This document shows positions 22,346 to 39,772 of a DNA stretch of 64,000 nt, one piece after another (position 1 is the stretch's first letter; the number at the start of each line of letters is the position of its first letter). Under the pieces are notes generated by a model that did no database searches, was not told the origin of the DNA, and saw nothing but the letters and a program-made list of their open reading frames with translations. This DNA comes from Euborellia annulipes (lineage: Eukaryota > Arthropoda > Insecta > Dermaptera > Anisolabididae). The DNA is taken from positions 1-64,000 of the forward strand of contig JAKCPI010011600.1 of assembly GCA_023213315.1 (NCBI GenBank), given 5' to 3'. Both the position numbers and the translations under genes were made by a program.

Positions 22346-24265
22346 GAATTACAGTAGTTATTTAATGACTAATTTATTAATTTTAAAATAATAAATCTTA
22401 TACTAAATTTTATATATCACAGTGGATCAATCTTATAATAAATATAGTATTATAATAATCTGAGAAAAACAAGTACTGATTAGAAAAATATTTTTTTTTT
22501 ATGTAAAGATATAATATAAAAATAAAAAAGTAAATATAAAATCAAAATGTCTTTGAAAGAGGCGATTTATATAGTATATATAAATTTACTTGTCTTGAGA
22601 TGGAGGTATATAAACTAGATTTAGAGGCTAATTAAATAAAATATTATTTTAGGGGAGAGTTTATATTAAAATTAAGTATGAAAGCTAAGTAATTTTAAAA
22701 AATGTCTATTTTCTACAAAGTATTGTAGATTTGTTAAAAGATAAAAATCGAATGTGCAAACACGTTTGACACGTAGGCCTATAACATTAAGATTTAATAA
22801 ATTTATCCATAACATGACAACTTTAGAAAAAATCTTAATTAGAAAGTTGGAAAATTTTAATGAGAGAAAGACGTAGCTAGTAATATTTGTTTATTTTATT
22901 TCTCATTTTCATTTTGAATGAACATTCAATATTGTATGTTTAAAATATAAATATTGTAATATTTTTGTTTTTCATTATTCTGATCGCCTAAATGACTTAC
23001 GGCTTTGAAGATGAGCGAAACGTCAGCTTTAATGGAGCATATAGCGAAAATTGACCAGCTGCGTTTTTCATTATTTAAATCTTCGAACAACATTTATATT
23101 CATAAAAAATAAACAGTTTTTTATCGTAATATAAAAATTTGAATAGATCAATAAATAACAAGAGGTGCAACAATTATTCAAGAACTGAAATTGTTATTAA
23201 TTTTATTCAATAAAAAGGCATAGGGTCTTAATGGCCTCCGATGCCAAAAAAGACCTTATTTAAAATTAAAAAATAATAATAATTTTATTAAAATGTACCC
23301 TTATTTTTTACTTTTAAATTTTATCCTGTCATTGATCATAGAACGTAAAGTCTGAATGAATATATTAATTTTTTTATATGCCTATTTATTTAATAAATTT
23401 AATTTTATTGAATATAAATTATTATATATTGAAAGTATAAAGAACAGTTCTGTTAACTAAGCGGACATTTTTTTTATAAATATTTTTATTTTAATGTATA
23501 TCAGGAAATAGGATTTTTTTAAATGTTATAAGTCAATATATATATATATAATTTTGCAAGCATACTAGTAGACAAAAATATACACCAATATATTCAAAGG
23601 ACAGACTTCCTGGATTCAGCCAGAGAAAAACAAAAATAAAGACCTACTCAAAGTAAATAAATAAGTATTATGCATAATTAATAATATAAAGCGCTAGCCA
23701 CTGACTTCCGTTTTATGTTTCTGTTTCCCATTCTCTCTCGCTGAATGGCCAGAGACAGAGGAAGTGGAGTCAGTGAGGGAAATTGGAAATTTTGCAATTG
23801 CTCGCCGAAGGCGTAATATCTGAATTTAGTTAAAGTTTCAGAAAAATTCAAGATATATTGAACATTGATACCAAGGTATTTAATTCAAATAAATAGTCTT
23901 TAATTATGTTTTTGTTGCCAACGTTTTGGCACGTTTGTCACTTGTTTCTTCAGAGTTTAACAAATAGTTAATATTTATATTCGATAATTTTATTATTTTA
24001 ACATGATTATATAAGTAAATAGAAAAACTTGTTAGTTTTTTCTTTACTGGCTGAATGAAAAAAATTAAAATCTATTCCTATTTATATAACTTTGCAAAGA
24101 TCTCTATTTGTTAACCAAGAGACATGCGATGAAAGAAACGTCTGCGATAATTAAAGATGTTTTTTTTTCACCTTGCTGAATCCAGGACTCCCGTTTTTTT
24201 TTCAGAACTACGACAGCCATCATGCAAAAAAAACACAAACAAATATGATTGTTAATTAAACCCTA
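22346..24265. other. AT-rich intergenic stretch with decayed repeat motifs
   Basis: The plus strand at 22999-23035 reads GGCTTTGAAGATGAGCGAAA then CGTCAGC, a hammerhead-like motif with C3 changed and stem II lost. A SINE tail-like GGGTCTTAATGGCCTCCGAT is at 23223-23242. The minus strand at 23926-23966 has CTGAAGA followed by GCCAAAACGTT, with the GAAA core changed. No gene was seen. Confidence 0.4.
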
Positions 24266-24268
24266 ATA

Positions 24269-24455
24269 CAGGGCCATAGACAAAAAATTTTTTCAGCGGG
24301 GGGGGGGGGACGATTTGAGAAGTCATCCTCCAAATATGAAATATTTGTTTATAATTTCTAACAGTATTTACAATTTTATATATATTTCTCTTTTCAAGAT
24401 TTCAACGGGGGTTTGCATGCAGGCCAATATCCCCCCCCCCCCCCGTAACGGCCCT
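24269..24455. mobile_element. Short hAT-type G/C-tract MITE
   Basis: It starts CAGGGCCATAGAC and ends CGTAACGGCCCTG. A G-run lies near the left end and a C-run near the right. The flanks CCCTAATA and GCCTCATA match at 6 of 8 positions, so the target duplication is decayed. Confidence 0.65.
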
Positions 24456-24682
24456 GGCCTCATAGCATGTTAGTTTTTTTAGAGTTTTAAATTTTATCTG
24501 TTTTAATCTCATATACCATTTTTATTTCATCTTTATTTCACCAAAGTTCAAAACAGTTGTAACCCTGTTTAAAAGGCGCAGTTGCGCATGTATAAATTAC
24601 AGTAAAAACTCGAATTTTGTTAAAACGCGTTTTACTATTAATAGTTAAAACTAGAATTTACTGAAAAATAAATTTAGTGGCG

Positions 24683-24765
24683 ATTAGTCGATGAGATAAA
24701 CCAGTTAAGCTTATAATCTAGAGTTAAAGACAACTCGAGTTCAAATCCACTTCCTGGCAATAAAT
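24683..24765 (+). repeat. tRNA-like SINE head with long variable region
   Basis: The segment has GTCGATGAGATAAACCAG, a stem-like AGTTAAAGACAACT and CGAGTTCAAATCCAC (B-box-like). A related head is at 50791-50870. The 5' end is not complementary to the 3' end, so it is not a functional tRNA. Confidence 0.45.
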
Positions 24766-24974
24766 TATCCAACTCAACTCTACTTGAGACGCCCCCTCCT
24801 ATGGAATCTCCGTATTATTCTCTTGAAAGTTATTCCTCAGAGTAACCACAATGTGCCAGATCTGATACTAATGACTGAAGAGAGAAATTTGGTTAGATTA
24901 AAAAGTAATTTATGAACTATAAATTGAACTGAATGAAGATAAAACCAGACGATAGGCCTATCGAAATATTTGTA

Positions 24975-25184
24975 CAGTGAGAGCCACAATTGAGTCCCCA
25001 CCTGGGAGCTAGAGCCTAAGTATATGGTATATAGTGAAATAATTTTAAATTTTAAAAGGTAAAATAAAATCATGTGAATCAAATTTTATTTTACCTTTTC
25101 GGCCATTAAATAATTTCACTATATACCATATAGGCTACTTAAAGTTCTAGCTCCTAGGTAGGGACTTAATTGTGGCTCTCACTG
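24975..25184. mobile_element. Palindromic Tc1/mariner-type MITE, TA target
   Basis: It starts CAGTGAGAGCCACAATTGAG and ends with the complement, GGCTCTCACTG, flanked by TA on both sides (24973-24974 and 25185-25186). Arms of about 100 bp make the 210-bp element nearly a perfect palindrome. The terminus resembles that of 32598-32804 and of the Tc1 element at 53582. Confidence 0.85.
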
Positions 25185-25194
25185 TACAGTATAA

Positions 25195-25472
25195 GGAGAG
25201 ATATTTGTATAACATAAGGAGGTTTCTAAACAATTTTGCCGTTTGCTTTCTCCCGACATCTCATCTGCTCGTCTTGTCTCAGGGGGATATCTAACTTAAA
25301 TATGAAATTTCAACTTCCTAGTTCTTTTCGTTCTTGAGACATTTTGTTCCGACAGACAGACAGACCATGTCGCTAAAACCACTTTTTTGGATTCAAGGGA
25401 TCTCAAAACGTGTATATCCATCAAAAACTCGACATTGAATTTTTGACATGAATCCAATACTTTACTTTCTCT
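25195..25472 (+). repeat. Dispersed repeat fragment (GTACTAGTAC family)
   Basis: It shares ACAGACAGACCATGTCGC, TTTTGGATTCA and the CTCGACAT...ATGAATCCAATAC edge with 43783-44430 and 61540-61650. It is interrupted at 25473 by a hAT-type MITE. Confidence 0.6.
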
Positions 25473-25820
25473 CAAGAGCGGATCCAGAGGTGTTTCTCGG
25501 GGGGGGGGGGGGGGGCTGTTCTCAAAAGTTTTTCAACGAAAAATTTTGTTTTTCGCGGAACCAAAAAATTTTTCGTGTGCCGTTCGCGGAAAATATTTTA
25601 CCTTTTTTTTTAGAGACCAAAAAATTTTTCCGCCCGCGGAACCAAAAATTTTTTTATGTGCCGTTCGCGGAACCAAATTTTTTCACATGTTCCGTTTGCG
25701 GAACCAAAAATTTTTTATGCTCCGTTCGCGGTTTCTAAAATTTTTCCCATTTTTTTCAAATCTCGGGGGGGGGGGGGTAATTACCCCTTTACCCCCCTCC
25801 ACCCCTTGTATCCGCCCTTG
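25473..25820. mobile_element. hAT-type MITE with G tracts, TSD CTTTCTCT
   Basis: It starts CAAGAGCGGATCCAGAGGTG and ends CTTGTATCCGCCCTTG. A perfect 8-bp duplication CTTTCTCT flanks it (25465-25472, 25821-25828). The interior has a G-run of about 15, repeated TTCGCGGAACCAAA blocks and a second G-run. ORFs in it are not genes; they follow the tandem GCGGAACCAAA blocks. Confidence 0.9.
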
Positions 25821-25922
25821 CTTTCTCTCTATATATATTAACATATATATAGAAGTAAGAAAGAGTAAAAAGAAAAATTTTAAATGCATAATAGGATTAG
25901 AAAGATGTATGGCATCCAGCAA

Positions 25923-26060
25923 GTGATAAAGAAACTCTATTTGATTGTCGTCGACGTTTCGGAATCTTCAGGACGATAAACTGTTATTGTTGCTTAGATG
26001 GGATCGATGTGATTCCGAAACGTCGACGATAATCAAATAGAGTTCCATTCTTTATCCCTT
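25923..26060. repeat. Fold-back made of two facing hammerhead-like halves
   Basis: AACTCTATTTGATTGTCGTC at left is complemented near 26020-26045 (GACGATAATCAAATAGAGTT). Minus strand of the left part: ATCGTC, CTGAAGA, TTCC, GAAACGTC, GACGA, so stem I and both core strands are present but stem II is reduced to four bases. The same family, with an intact stem II, is at 38847-39006. Confidence 0.65.
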
Positions 26061-26324
26061 GCTGGCTGCCATACATCTTCCTAATCCTAATAATTACCAC
26101 TCAGCCATCGAAATTCTTCTATTTAAAATGGATATAATTTTTAAAACTAGTTTTAACTCGAGGTAAAAAGCGTTTTAACAAAATTCGAGTTTTTACTCTA
26201 ACTTATGCACTCCGAAGAGTCTTAACAAATCTTTGTACAATTTCGAAAAATTTCTAGCGAGGGCTAGTTTTAATAAAAAATATTTCTGATAGTATATTTG
26301 TTATTTGGTATACATAGATGAATT

Positions 26325-33361
<7,037 letters not shown>

Positions 33362-34335
33362 CTTTTGATTTTGTTTATGTGTCTAATAAACTCTAATTAT
33401 TAATATGTGACCTTTATCAATCTTATCTAGAGATTTTACTTTTACGTTTAGTTTATGACAGATCTGCCTTTTCCCTCCAGTTTGACGCACATCACACCAT
33501 TACTCTGAACTCTGACGTGTATTTTACTTTCGTCAATTAGGTTGTAACACGCCAACCTAATTTAAAAAAAAAATCAATTATTCAATAAAAAAATATTCCA
33601 GACTAAAAATTATATTTAATAAATTTGTCGTCCAAAAAAAAAAAACCTTATACTCCTTTAGTTGTTTGCATGTTCTCCCTTTTTATGCATCGTCCCAGAC
33701 TTATTATCAAGAATGATTTTAAATCCTTAATAAAAGATAGGGACGTAAAAAATTTTTTTGAGAAACTTTTCTCTTTCTGGGCGAATATCTCAAAAAGGTT
33801 TTAAGATATCGGAGCCAAATTTTTTTATATTAAACTAGAATAAATAAGGATTATTTTGAGCACGAATTCAAAAAAATTCCAGTCCCAAACAGAATGGCAG
33901 AGGCTCAAAGTTGAGAGTTTGCCGATTTCGGAAGGTCAAAAGTTAGTCTCTTATTTTTCCTTTTTTTTTTTTTTTTTCTTTTTTTTCTTTTTTTCATTCT
34001 TTTCTTCAATTTTCAAATTTTTAGACAAAGCTACAGGTTTCCCTGCTGGACCGATTAGGATGAAATTTAAAATACAAATAGATACTATCAAAAACCCGAT
34101 ACCTTTGATATAAAATTTCATTTTGGATCAAAAGTGACTTTTTGAGAGGTATTCAAAATTTCAAATTTGTCCTATCTTTAACATGGCGAAAAGACAATTC
34201 TAACTATTTTGCTCCCTGATGACGTCATCTAGGAACATATATATTATTATTAGTAATTTTCATCCCTAATGGAACAAAAATTTTTTAGGATAGATCCATT
34301 CAGATAGAAATAGATTAACGTGATAAGAAGGAGTG
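33362..34335. other. Copine upstream region and intergenic stretch
   Basis: The first roughly 200 bp upstream of the copine ATG should hold the 5' UTR and promoter, but no core element is obvious. A T-rich run is at 33960-34000. No gene was recognised. Confidence 0.4.
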
Positions 34336-35420
34336 CTACCAACATAACAAAAATAAAAAAGCTAAAATTTTATAAAATTTGGTGAAATCCTATGTTTATC
34401 GTTTCGAATGAATACCAAACGAAGTATTTACAATCTACCAACATAACAAAAATAAAAAACCTAAAATTTTATAAAATTTGGTGAAATCCTATGTTTATCG
34501 CTTCGAATGGATACCAAACGATGTATTTACATTCTACCAACATAACAAAAATAAAAAAGCTAAAATTTTATAAAATTTGGTGAAATCCTATGTTTATCGT
34601 TTCGAATGAATACCAAACGAAGTATTTACAATCTACCAACATAACAAAAATAAAAAACCTAAAATTTTATAAAATTTGGTGAAATCCTATGTTTATCGTT
34701 TCGAATGAATACCAAACGAAGTATTTACAATCTACCAACATAACAAAAATAAAAAACCTAAAATTTTATAAAATTTGGTGAAATCCTATGTTTATCGTTT
34801 CGAATGAATACCAAACGAAGTATTTACAATCTACCAACATAACAAAAATAAAAAACCTAAAATTTTATAAAATTTGGTGAAATCCTATGTTTATCGTTTC
34901 GAATGAATACCAAACGAAGTATTTACAATCTACCAACATAACAAAAATAAAAAACCTAAAATTTTATAAAATTTGGTGAAATCCTATGTTTATCGTTTCG
35001 AATGAATACCAAACGAAGTATTTACATTCTACCAACATAACAAAAATAAAAAACCTAAAATTTTATAAAATTTGGTAAAATCCTATGTTTATCGTTTCGA
35101 ATGGATACCAAACGATGTATTTACATTCTACCAACATAACAAAAATAAAAAACCTAAAATTTTATAAAATTTGGTGAAATCCTATGTTTATCGTTTCGAA
35201 TGGATACCAAACGATGTATTTACATTCTACCAACATAACAAAAATAAAAAACCTAAAATTTTATAAAATTTGGTGAAATCCTATGTTTATCGTTTCGAAT
35301 GAATACCAAACGAAGTATTTACAATCTACCAACATAACAAAAATAAAAAACCTAAAATTTTATAAAATTTGGTAAAATCCTATGTTTATCGTTTCGAATG
35401 GATACCAAACGATGTATTTA
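34336..35420. repeat. 99-bp satellite, 11 tandem copies
   Basis: Unit starts occur every 99 bp at 34336, 34435, 34534 and so on to 35326; the last copy ends about 35420. The unit is CTACCAACATAACAAAAATA..., TTATAAAATTTGGTGAAATC, CTATGTTTATCGTTTCGAAT, ACCAAACGA. Two linked variants recur: type A (GAATGAATACC with ACGAAG) in units 1, 3-7 and 10; type B (GAATGGATACC with ACGATG) in units 2, 8, 9 and 11. Otherwise the units are almost identical. Non-coding. Confidence 0.97.
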
Positions 35421-35534
35421 ATTTTTACTGTTTGGAATGCATATTAAAAGATCTATTCATGGGATAACTTAATATTTAATAAACAAAAATTAATAAATAA
35501 TATTTTCTTGTAATATTTCACAAAAAGAAGTGAA

Positions 35535-35808
35535 ATCTCAGCCAAAAACATCGGAGATGAAAAAGGGGCGCCTCGCATTATTTTTGCCTAGCGTCGAGGT
35601 GAAATCAAAAAAATGCGCCTCGCTTTTCTGATTTATATAAAAGCGAGGATATATGAAACAAATAAAATTCTGTAGGGGTTTTATTTAAGTGAAAATATTT
35701 CCTCGCTTTTATATAAATCAGAAAAGCGAGGCGCATTTTTTGATTTCACCTCGACCTAGGCAAAAATAATGCAGCCCCTTTTGCATCTCCGATGTTTTTG
35801 GCTGAGAT
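35535..35808. repeat. 274-bp palindromic element
   Basis: ATCTCAGCCAAAAACATCGG at 35535 is complemented by CCGATGTTTTTGGCTGAGAT ending 35808. Arms of about 105 bp include GCGAGGCGCATTTTTTGATT in inverse. The loop is about 60 bp. Its GC content is above the surroundings. Confidence 0.88.
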
Positions 35809-35939
35809 ATATATTCTTCAGGAATTAATTAATAAATTTATTTTAATTCATTATCATTTTCATTTTTTTTTTTTTTTTTTTATTTGTTTAATGTCTATTT
35901 GTATTCTAAAACATCCTCAACAATCCTCAATTATTCACC

Positions 35940-36035
35940 AAAAAGGAACCAAGCGATATTTACCTAAATCTGAGATAAATTTCATTTGCACAATTGTAAC
36001 CCATGGCAATGATTTTTTTTCTTGTTTTATACAAA
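35940..36035. repeat. Fragment of the repeat seen at 21575-21660
   Basis: AGGAACCAAGCG, CATTTGCACAATTGTAA and GGCAATGATTTTTT are shared with 21580-21655. Confidence 0.55.
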
Positions 36036-36059
36036 AAAATAGATCAAAAAAATAATTGA

Positions 36060-36845
36060 TTTTTGAATTTTTTTTTTTTTTTTATTTAAAATTATGGCCT
36101 TGCTCAGATAAGAAGCATTTAGCCAGATTTTTGAATTTTAAGAGAAAGTAAAAATTAATATGTCAAAATAAATTTGGAAAATCGATTTTTAATCGTTTTC
36201 GGAACGTTTTGAGTCTAAAATTTCATTGTTTTCGCTTGAATATTTTATATACTAAGTTATTCAATCAATATCAAGGCCTAAATATGTTTATTTAATTAAA
36301 AAACAATAAATTAGGATAATTAGAAAATGAAAGAGGCAGTTAAAATTTGAAGATGTAAAAGGCAATTAATAAACCCCCATTTTATGTGGTCGTAGTTAAA
36401 TAAAAAAATGTCTATAGCTTTATAATTGATTGAAAAGACCAGTTTTGCATTTTTCCACAAATCTAACGAAAAATAAGAGAGATATATCGACTTTTTGAAA
36501 AACGAATGTGCGCGTGAAGAAAAGCCTAGACGAGAGTGAAGCGAGGCTCCCTGGCTGCTCTCTGGGCGCCGATCGAATTAGAAAAAACAAATTGATGCTC
36601 TCCCATCATTTGAAATAATTGCCAAATTGTTTGATTTCAGCTTTTTATGCTTTTATAAAATTTTATTCGAAACTTTTTTTTAACTATAAGAATAAAAGAC
36701 TGTATATTTATCTATAAAAAACTCAATCCTTTGAGAAAAAAATAAAATTTCAAAATATTTTGTCTTCAATCAAAGAGATGCTTATTTCTCATAAATATAT
36801 TAAATAATAAAATCCATCCCTTTAGACCTTTATTTCAGTGCTTGT
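36060..36845. other. Intergenic stretch, nothing recognised
   Basis: AT-rich. One more GC-rich patch (about 36510-36570, ACGAGAGTGAAGCGAGGCTC) has no recognisable coding or RNA feature. Confidence 0.4.
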
Positions 36846-36849
36846 TAAA

Positions 36850-37430
36850 CTTTTTGAGTCGCAGCCCCGTTGGGATCCAAATCTCACGACCCTCCCCCCC
36901 CCCTATTTTTTTTTACATTCTCTTGCCTATGTGTGTTCAATTTAAGCATGAAGGAATTGAGCTAGGAGGGTGAAATTTTATGGGGGGGGGGGGGGGGGGG
37001 GGGGGGGGCCGGCGGGGAAAAAATTTTTTTTTTAAAAAAAAATTTTGGGGGGGGATTTAAGTTACCCCCCTGAGGCGTGGAAATAAGCTTTTAATCAAAA
37101 TCAGCCAAAAAGTACTAGTACTTTACTGATGTAATTTTTCAGTTTTTTCGATTTTCTCAAAATTCGCTCTAACGATTTTTTTTTTTAATTAATAAATCAA
37201 TTACTTTTTAGATGCTCTTTAAAATGTATATTCTTATTTTGCAGTTGAAATCTTCTGAAGACCACTTTACTCTTGTTCTTCATAGGAAAGATAGGTGAAA
37301 TTGTTGCCATGGTAACAGAATTTAAATCTTTTACTTTTTAGATTAAAATTCATATAAATCAATTATTTAGATGTCCTTTTAAAAAGTACATCAGTAATAT
37401 TTTGTGAAAATTGTTTGAAGTACTCAAATC
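36850..37430. repeat. Dispersed repeat (GTACTAGTAC family) with a long G tract
   Basis: It shares GCATGAAGGAATTGAGCTA, CCAAAAAGTACTAGTACTTT, TTGAAATCTTCTGAAGACC and TTCATAGGAAAGATAGG with 43980-44240 and 61430-61850. A G-run of nearly 30 at about 36981-37009 interrupts it, probably a decayed G/C-tract MITE. Confidence 0.6.
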
Positions 37431-37439
37431 ATTTCATCT

Positions 37440-38160
37440 AAATTAAATTTTACACTTTGATAATTAACTACCCTACAGTAATACAAGATCGAAATATCGC
37501 TTGGGTACAAATAAATATAGCAACCATGTGATGATGAAGAATTGAAAGATTTTACATCTATCTAAATATATAACTATCATTTATTTGGCAATATTCTCTG
37601 ACTGCTTAATTATTTTTTTTTTCTCGTTCAATTTTTATAATTCCAAAAAAAAAAAAAAATTTAACTTAAAAGCTATTAAATTATTATTTTTAAAAAGAGA
37701 AAGAATATTTCTTAGAAACGAGGGGAAGGCGCCTGGCGACAATCAGAGCAGAGTGGTGGGGGAGCCTGCCGCCCACGACCCTCCCCTCTTTTGGTCAAAC
37801 TAAGAGCACGATTTAATTAAACACTGGAAATGAATAAAAACTTAGATAAATCAAATGTCTATAACTCGGAAACGGCGCATCCAATTCGCATCGGATCTTT
37901 TGTAATGAGTTTAGAATTTCCTAGAGAATATTCACATGGAACTAAAATTGAATAATTAAGAATATATTTTTTCTTTAATATAACCACACGTTCAACCAAT
38001 CAAATGATAGTAAAAAGGATCATCGTTCTTTATTCTCTGAAATTTTCCCTATTATCTAAAATTTTCAAACAGTTTTTTTTTTTTTTTTTAATTTCTCTTT
38101 ATTAGCAATCTCCGCACTCCCAATTTTTATTAAATAAACGAATATTATATAAATTTTAAA
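37440..38160. other. Intergenic stretch, nothing recognised
   Basis: AT-rich, with a short GC-rich patch at 37720-37790 (GAAGGCGCCTGGCGACAATC) that has no clear identity. Confidence 0.4.
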
Positions 38161-38172
38161 TAAATACCTTAG

Positions 38173-38425
38173 CATGGGCCTAGCCAGGGGGAGGCAGGGG
38201 GGCCGTTGCCCCCCTCTGGCTTGCCCTAAAAATTAAAAAAACAAATATATATTTTTTCCACTGGGAATTTTTTTTAACGTCCCAATCCACTACATTAATT
38301 TAATTTTTTGTTTATTTAAATAAATAATTAATAATCCATGTATATATTAATTGCAAACCTCCCCCCTCTCGGCCTAACCAGCGGTTGCCCCCCCCCCCCT
38401 AACAAGATATCTGGCTACGCCCATG
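38173..38425. mobile_element. hAT-type MITE, TSD TACCTTAG
   Basis: It starts CATGGGCCTAGCCAG and ends CTGGCTACGCCCATG. A perfect 8-bp duplication TACCTTAG lies at 38165-38172 and 38426-38433. G-runs near the left end and C-runs near the right end. Confidence 0.92.
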
Positions 38426-38846
38426 TACCTTAGAGATTGACCACATATTACTTTAATCTAAAAAGCAAATCTCAAATTACTTAAAATGATTAAAAAACTT
38501 TCTTATATATAAAAAATTCCTCTTGATTTCTTTATCTTTATCAGAAGGATCAGCATATATAATCTGTATATACAACTCAGGGGCGTATATAAGGGGGGAG
38601 CCGAGGGGGCTCGGGCCACCCCGAAATTTTCCAAATGCATATACATATATAGGGATATACAGACATTGGCGGGTATCGGCCCTCCCAAAATGTCTGATCG
38701 CAGGTTCAGCAAAAAGGGAATGTTCCGCGGGGCGGCAAAATTTTCTTGTCTCTAAAAAAAAGGTAAAATGATTTTGATGGGCGGAAAACTTTGGTTCCGA
38801 AAAAAAAAAATTTCGAAAAGAAGAAATTAATGGTTGAGTGATAATC

Positions 38847-39006
38847 AACAGGAACAGGTAGATGAAGGCAGCCAGCAAAGAACAAAAACTTTATTTAAAT
38901 ATCGTCGACGTTTCGGGAACTCGTCGCTCCCATCTTCAGGACGATAAATTGATAATGTTGTTTAGATTGATACGTTTTGTATGACCTACATGTACCTGTT
39001 CCTGTT
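38847..39006 (-). mobile_element. 160-bp insertion with inverted ends and a hammerhead-like core
   Basis: AACAGGAACAGGTA (38847-38860) is complemented by TACCTGTTCCTGTT (38993-39006). The interior holds GGCAGCCAGCAAAGAAC (shared with 26050-26070 in inverse) and the motif at 38900-38946. It lies inside the hAT-type MITE 38578-39079, so it arrived later. Confidence 0.65.
38900..38946 (-). ncRNA. Hammerhead-ribozyme-like motif, best copy
   Basis: Minus-strand order: TATCGTC, CTGAAGA, TGGGAGCGACGAGTTCCC, GAAAC, GTC, GACGATA. Stem I is 7 perfect pairs (TATCGTC/GACGATA). Stem II pairs GGGA with TCCC. CUGAAGA and GAAA fit the invariant core (CUGANGA...GAAA), and GUC is the preferred cleavage triplet. 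Stem III is the two-pair self-complementary ACGT with no loop, as in minimal hammerheads that cleave as dimers. Confidence 0.65.
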
Positions 39007-39419
39007 AAAAAAAATTTCGCAGAAAAACTTGAGTTCAGCCCCCCCCCCCCCCCGGGAAAAATTTCTATATACGCCTCTGATACAACCTGAATTAAACTTC
39101 GATCTCTACTATATAATTGTCCTATTTTCATGCTTTTTCTAATTTATTAGGCCAATATTTAAAAAAATCTTATTTTGTCAACCAAACAATATTTTATTTT
39201 TTATTTTATCTACTTTTAAAATTAAAATTGAATAAAACGGGGTAATATATTTATTTATCTTTGGCCGTGAATCCTAACGTTTATCATTTTAAATAAAAAA
39301 AAATGCATAGATTTCTATCAAAGAGAGTATCATGGAGAGTACTTGGGTTATTTATAAGAAATTTTAAAATGCATTTCTAGTTAAACATTTAATTTTTAAA
39401 TAATAAATTATAAAATTTT

Positions 39420-39620
39420 AATAAATATGCAGTTTAGATAATAAAATCACTCAATTTTATATTATCGAAAAAGCTTATTTAGCATTGTCTGATCAAAACC
39501 AAATTTTTAGCAGAGATTTATAATTAAAAAATGAGTTTTTTTCTAAAGTTTCATTCAGATTTGTAAAGAAATAAATAAAATATTGACTATTTTGTAAATT
39601 GAGTTTTAGAATTTGGAATC
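39420..39620 (+). repeat. Part-copy of the large palindrome arm
   Basis: ATTATCGAAAAAGCTTATTT, AGCATTGTCTGATCAAAACC and AAATTGAGTTTTAGAATTTG match 14020-14170. It ends where ACTGCCTCGGTACGCCTCTG (a G/C-tract element end, also at 43570-43588) begins. Confidence 0.75.
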
Positions 39621-39772
39621 TCATTTGCAAACTGCCTCGGTACGCCTCTGGATTCATTCATACGTTTTTTTATTTTATTTTAATACATTTTTATTAAAAA
39701 TAAGATCTGTTGTAACAGGAGAATAGAATAGTAGAGGAGTGTGTTGGCGCGAAAAGTGACGTCATCAAAAAA

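Larger units (their letters stand above)
24580..26220. repeat. Outer inverted repeat enclosing several nested elements
   Basis: The segment around 24598-24660 (GTAAAAACTCGAATTTTGTT, AAAACGCGTTTTACT, GTTAAAACTAG) recurs inverted at 26146-26215. Between them lie a tRNA-like segment, a TA-flanked MITE, a hAT-type MITE and a hammerhead-like fold-back. Confidence 0.55.
38578..39079. mobile_element. hAT-type MITE with a nested hammerhead-bearing insertion
   Basis: It starts CAGGGGCGTATATAAGG and ends TATATACGCCTCTG. The flanks ATACAACT and ATACAACC match at 7 of 8. GGCTCGGGCCACCCCG is near the left and a C-run near the right. Bases 38847-39006 are a separate insertion with its own inverted ends. 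Confidence 0.85.

Noticed and set aside
25448..25926. Overlapping ORFs of about 60-126 codons on both strands rich in Phe/Pro
   Set aside because: They are translations of the tandem GCGGAACCAAA blocks and G-runs of a MITE.
33956..34015. T-run considered as a pol III terminator or polypyrimidine tract
   Set aside because: No associated promoter or exon; simple low complexity.
34336..35420. Regular 99-bp array could look like a CRISPR array
   Set aside because: Whole units, not short repeats with unique spacers, are conserved; this is a satellite in an animal genome.
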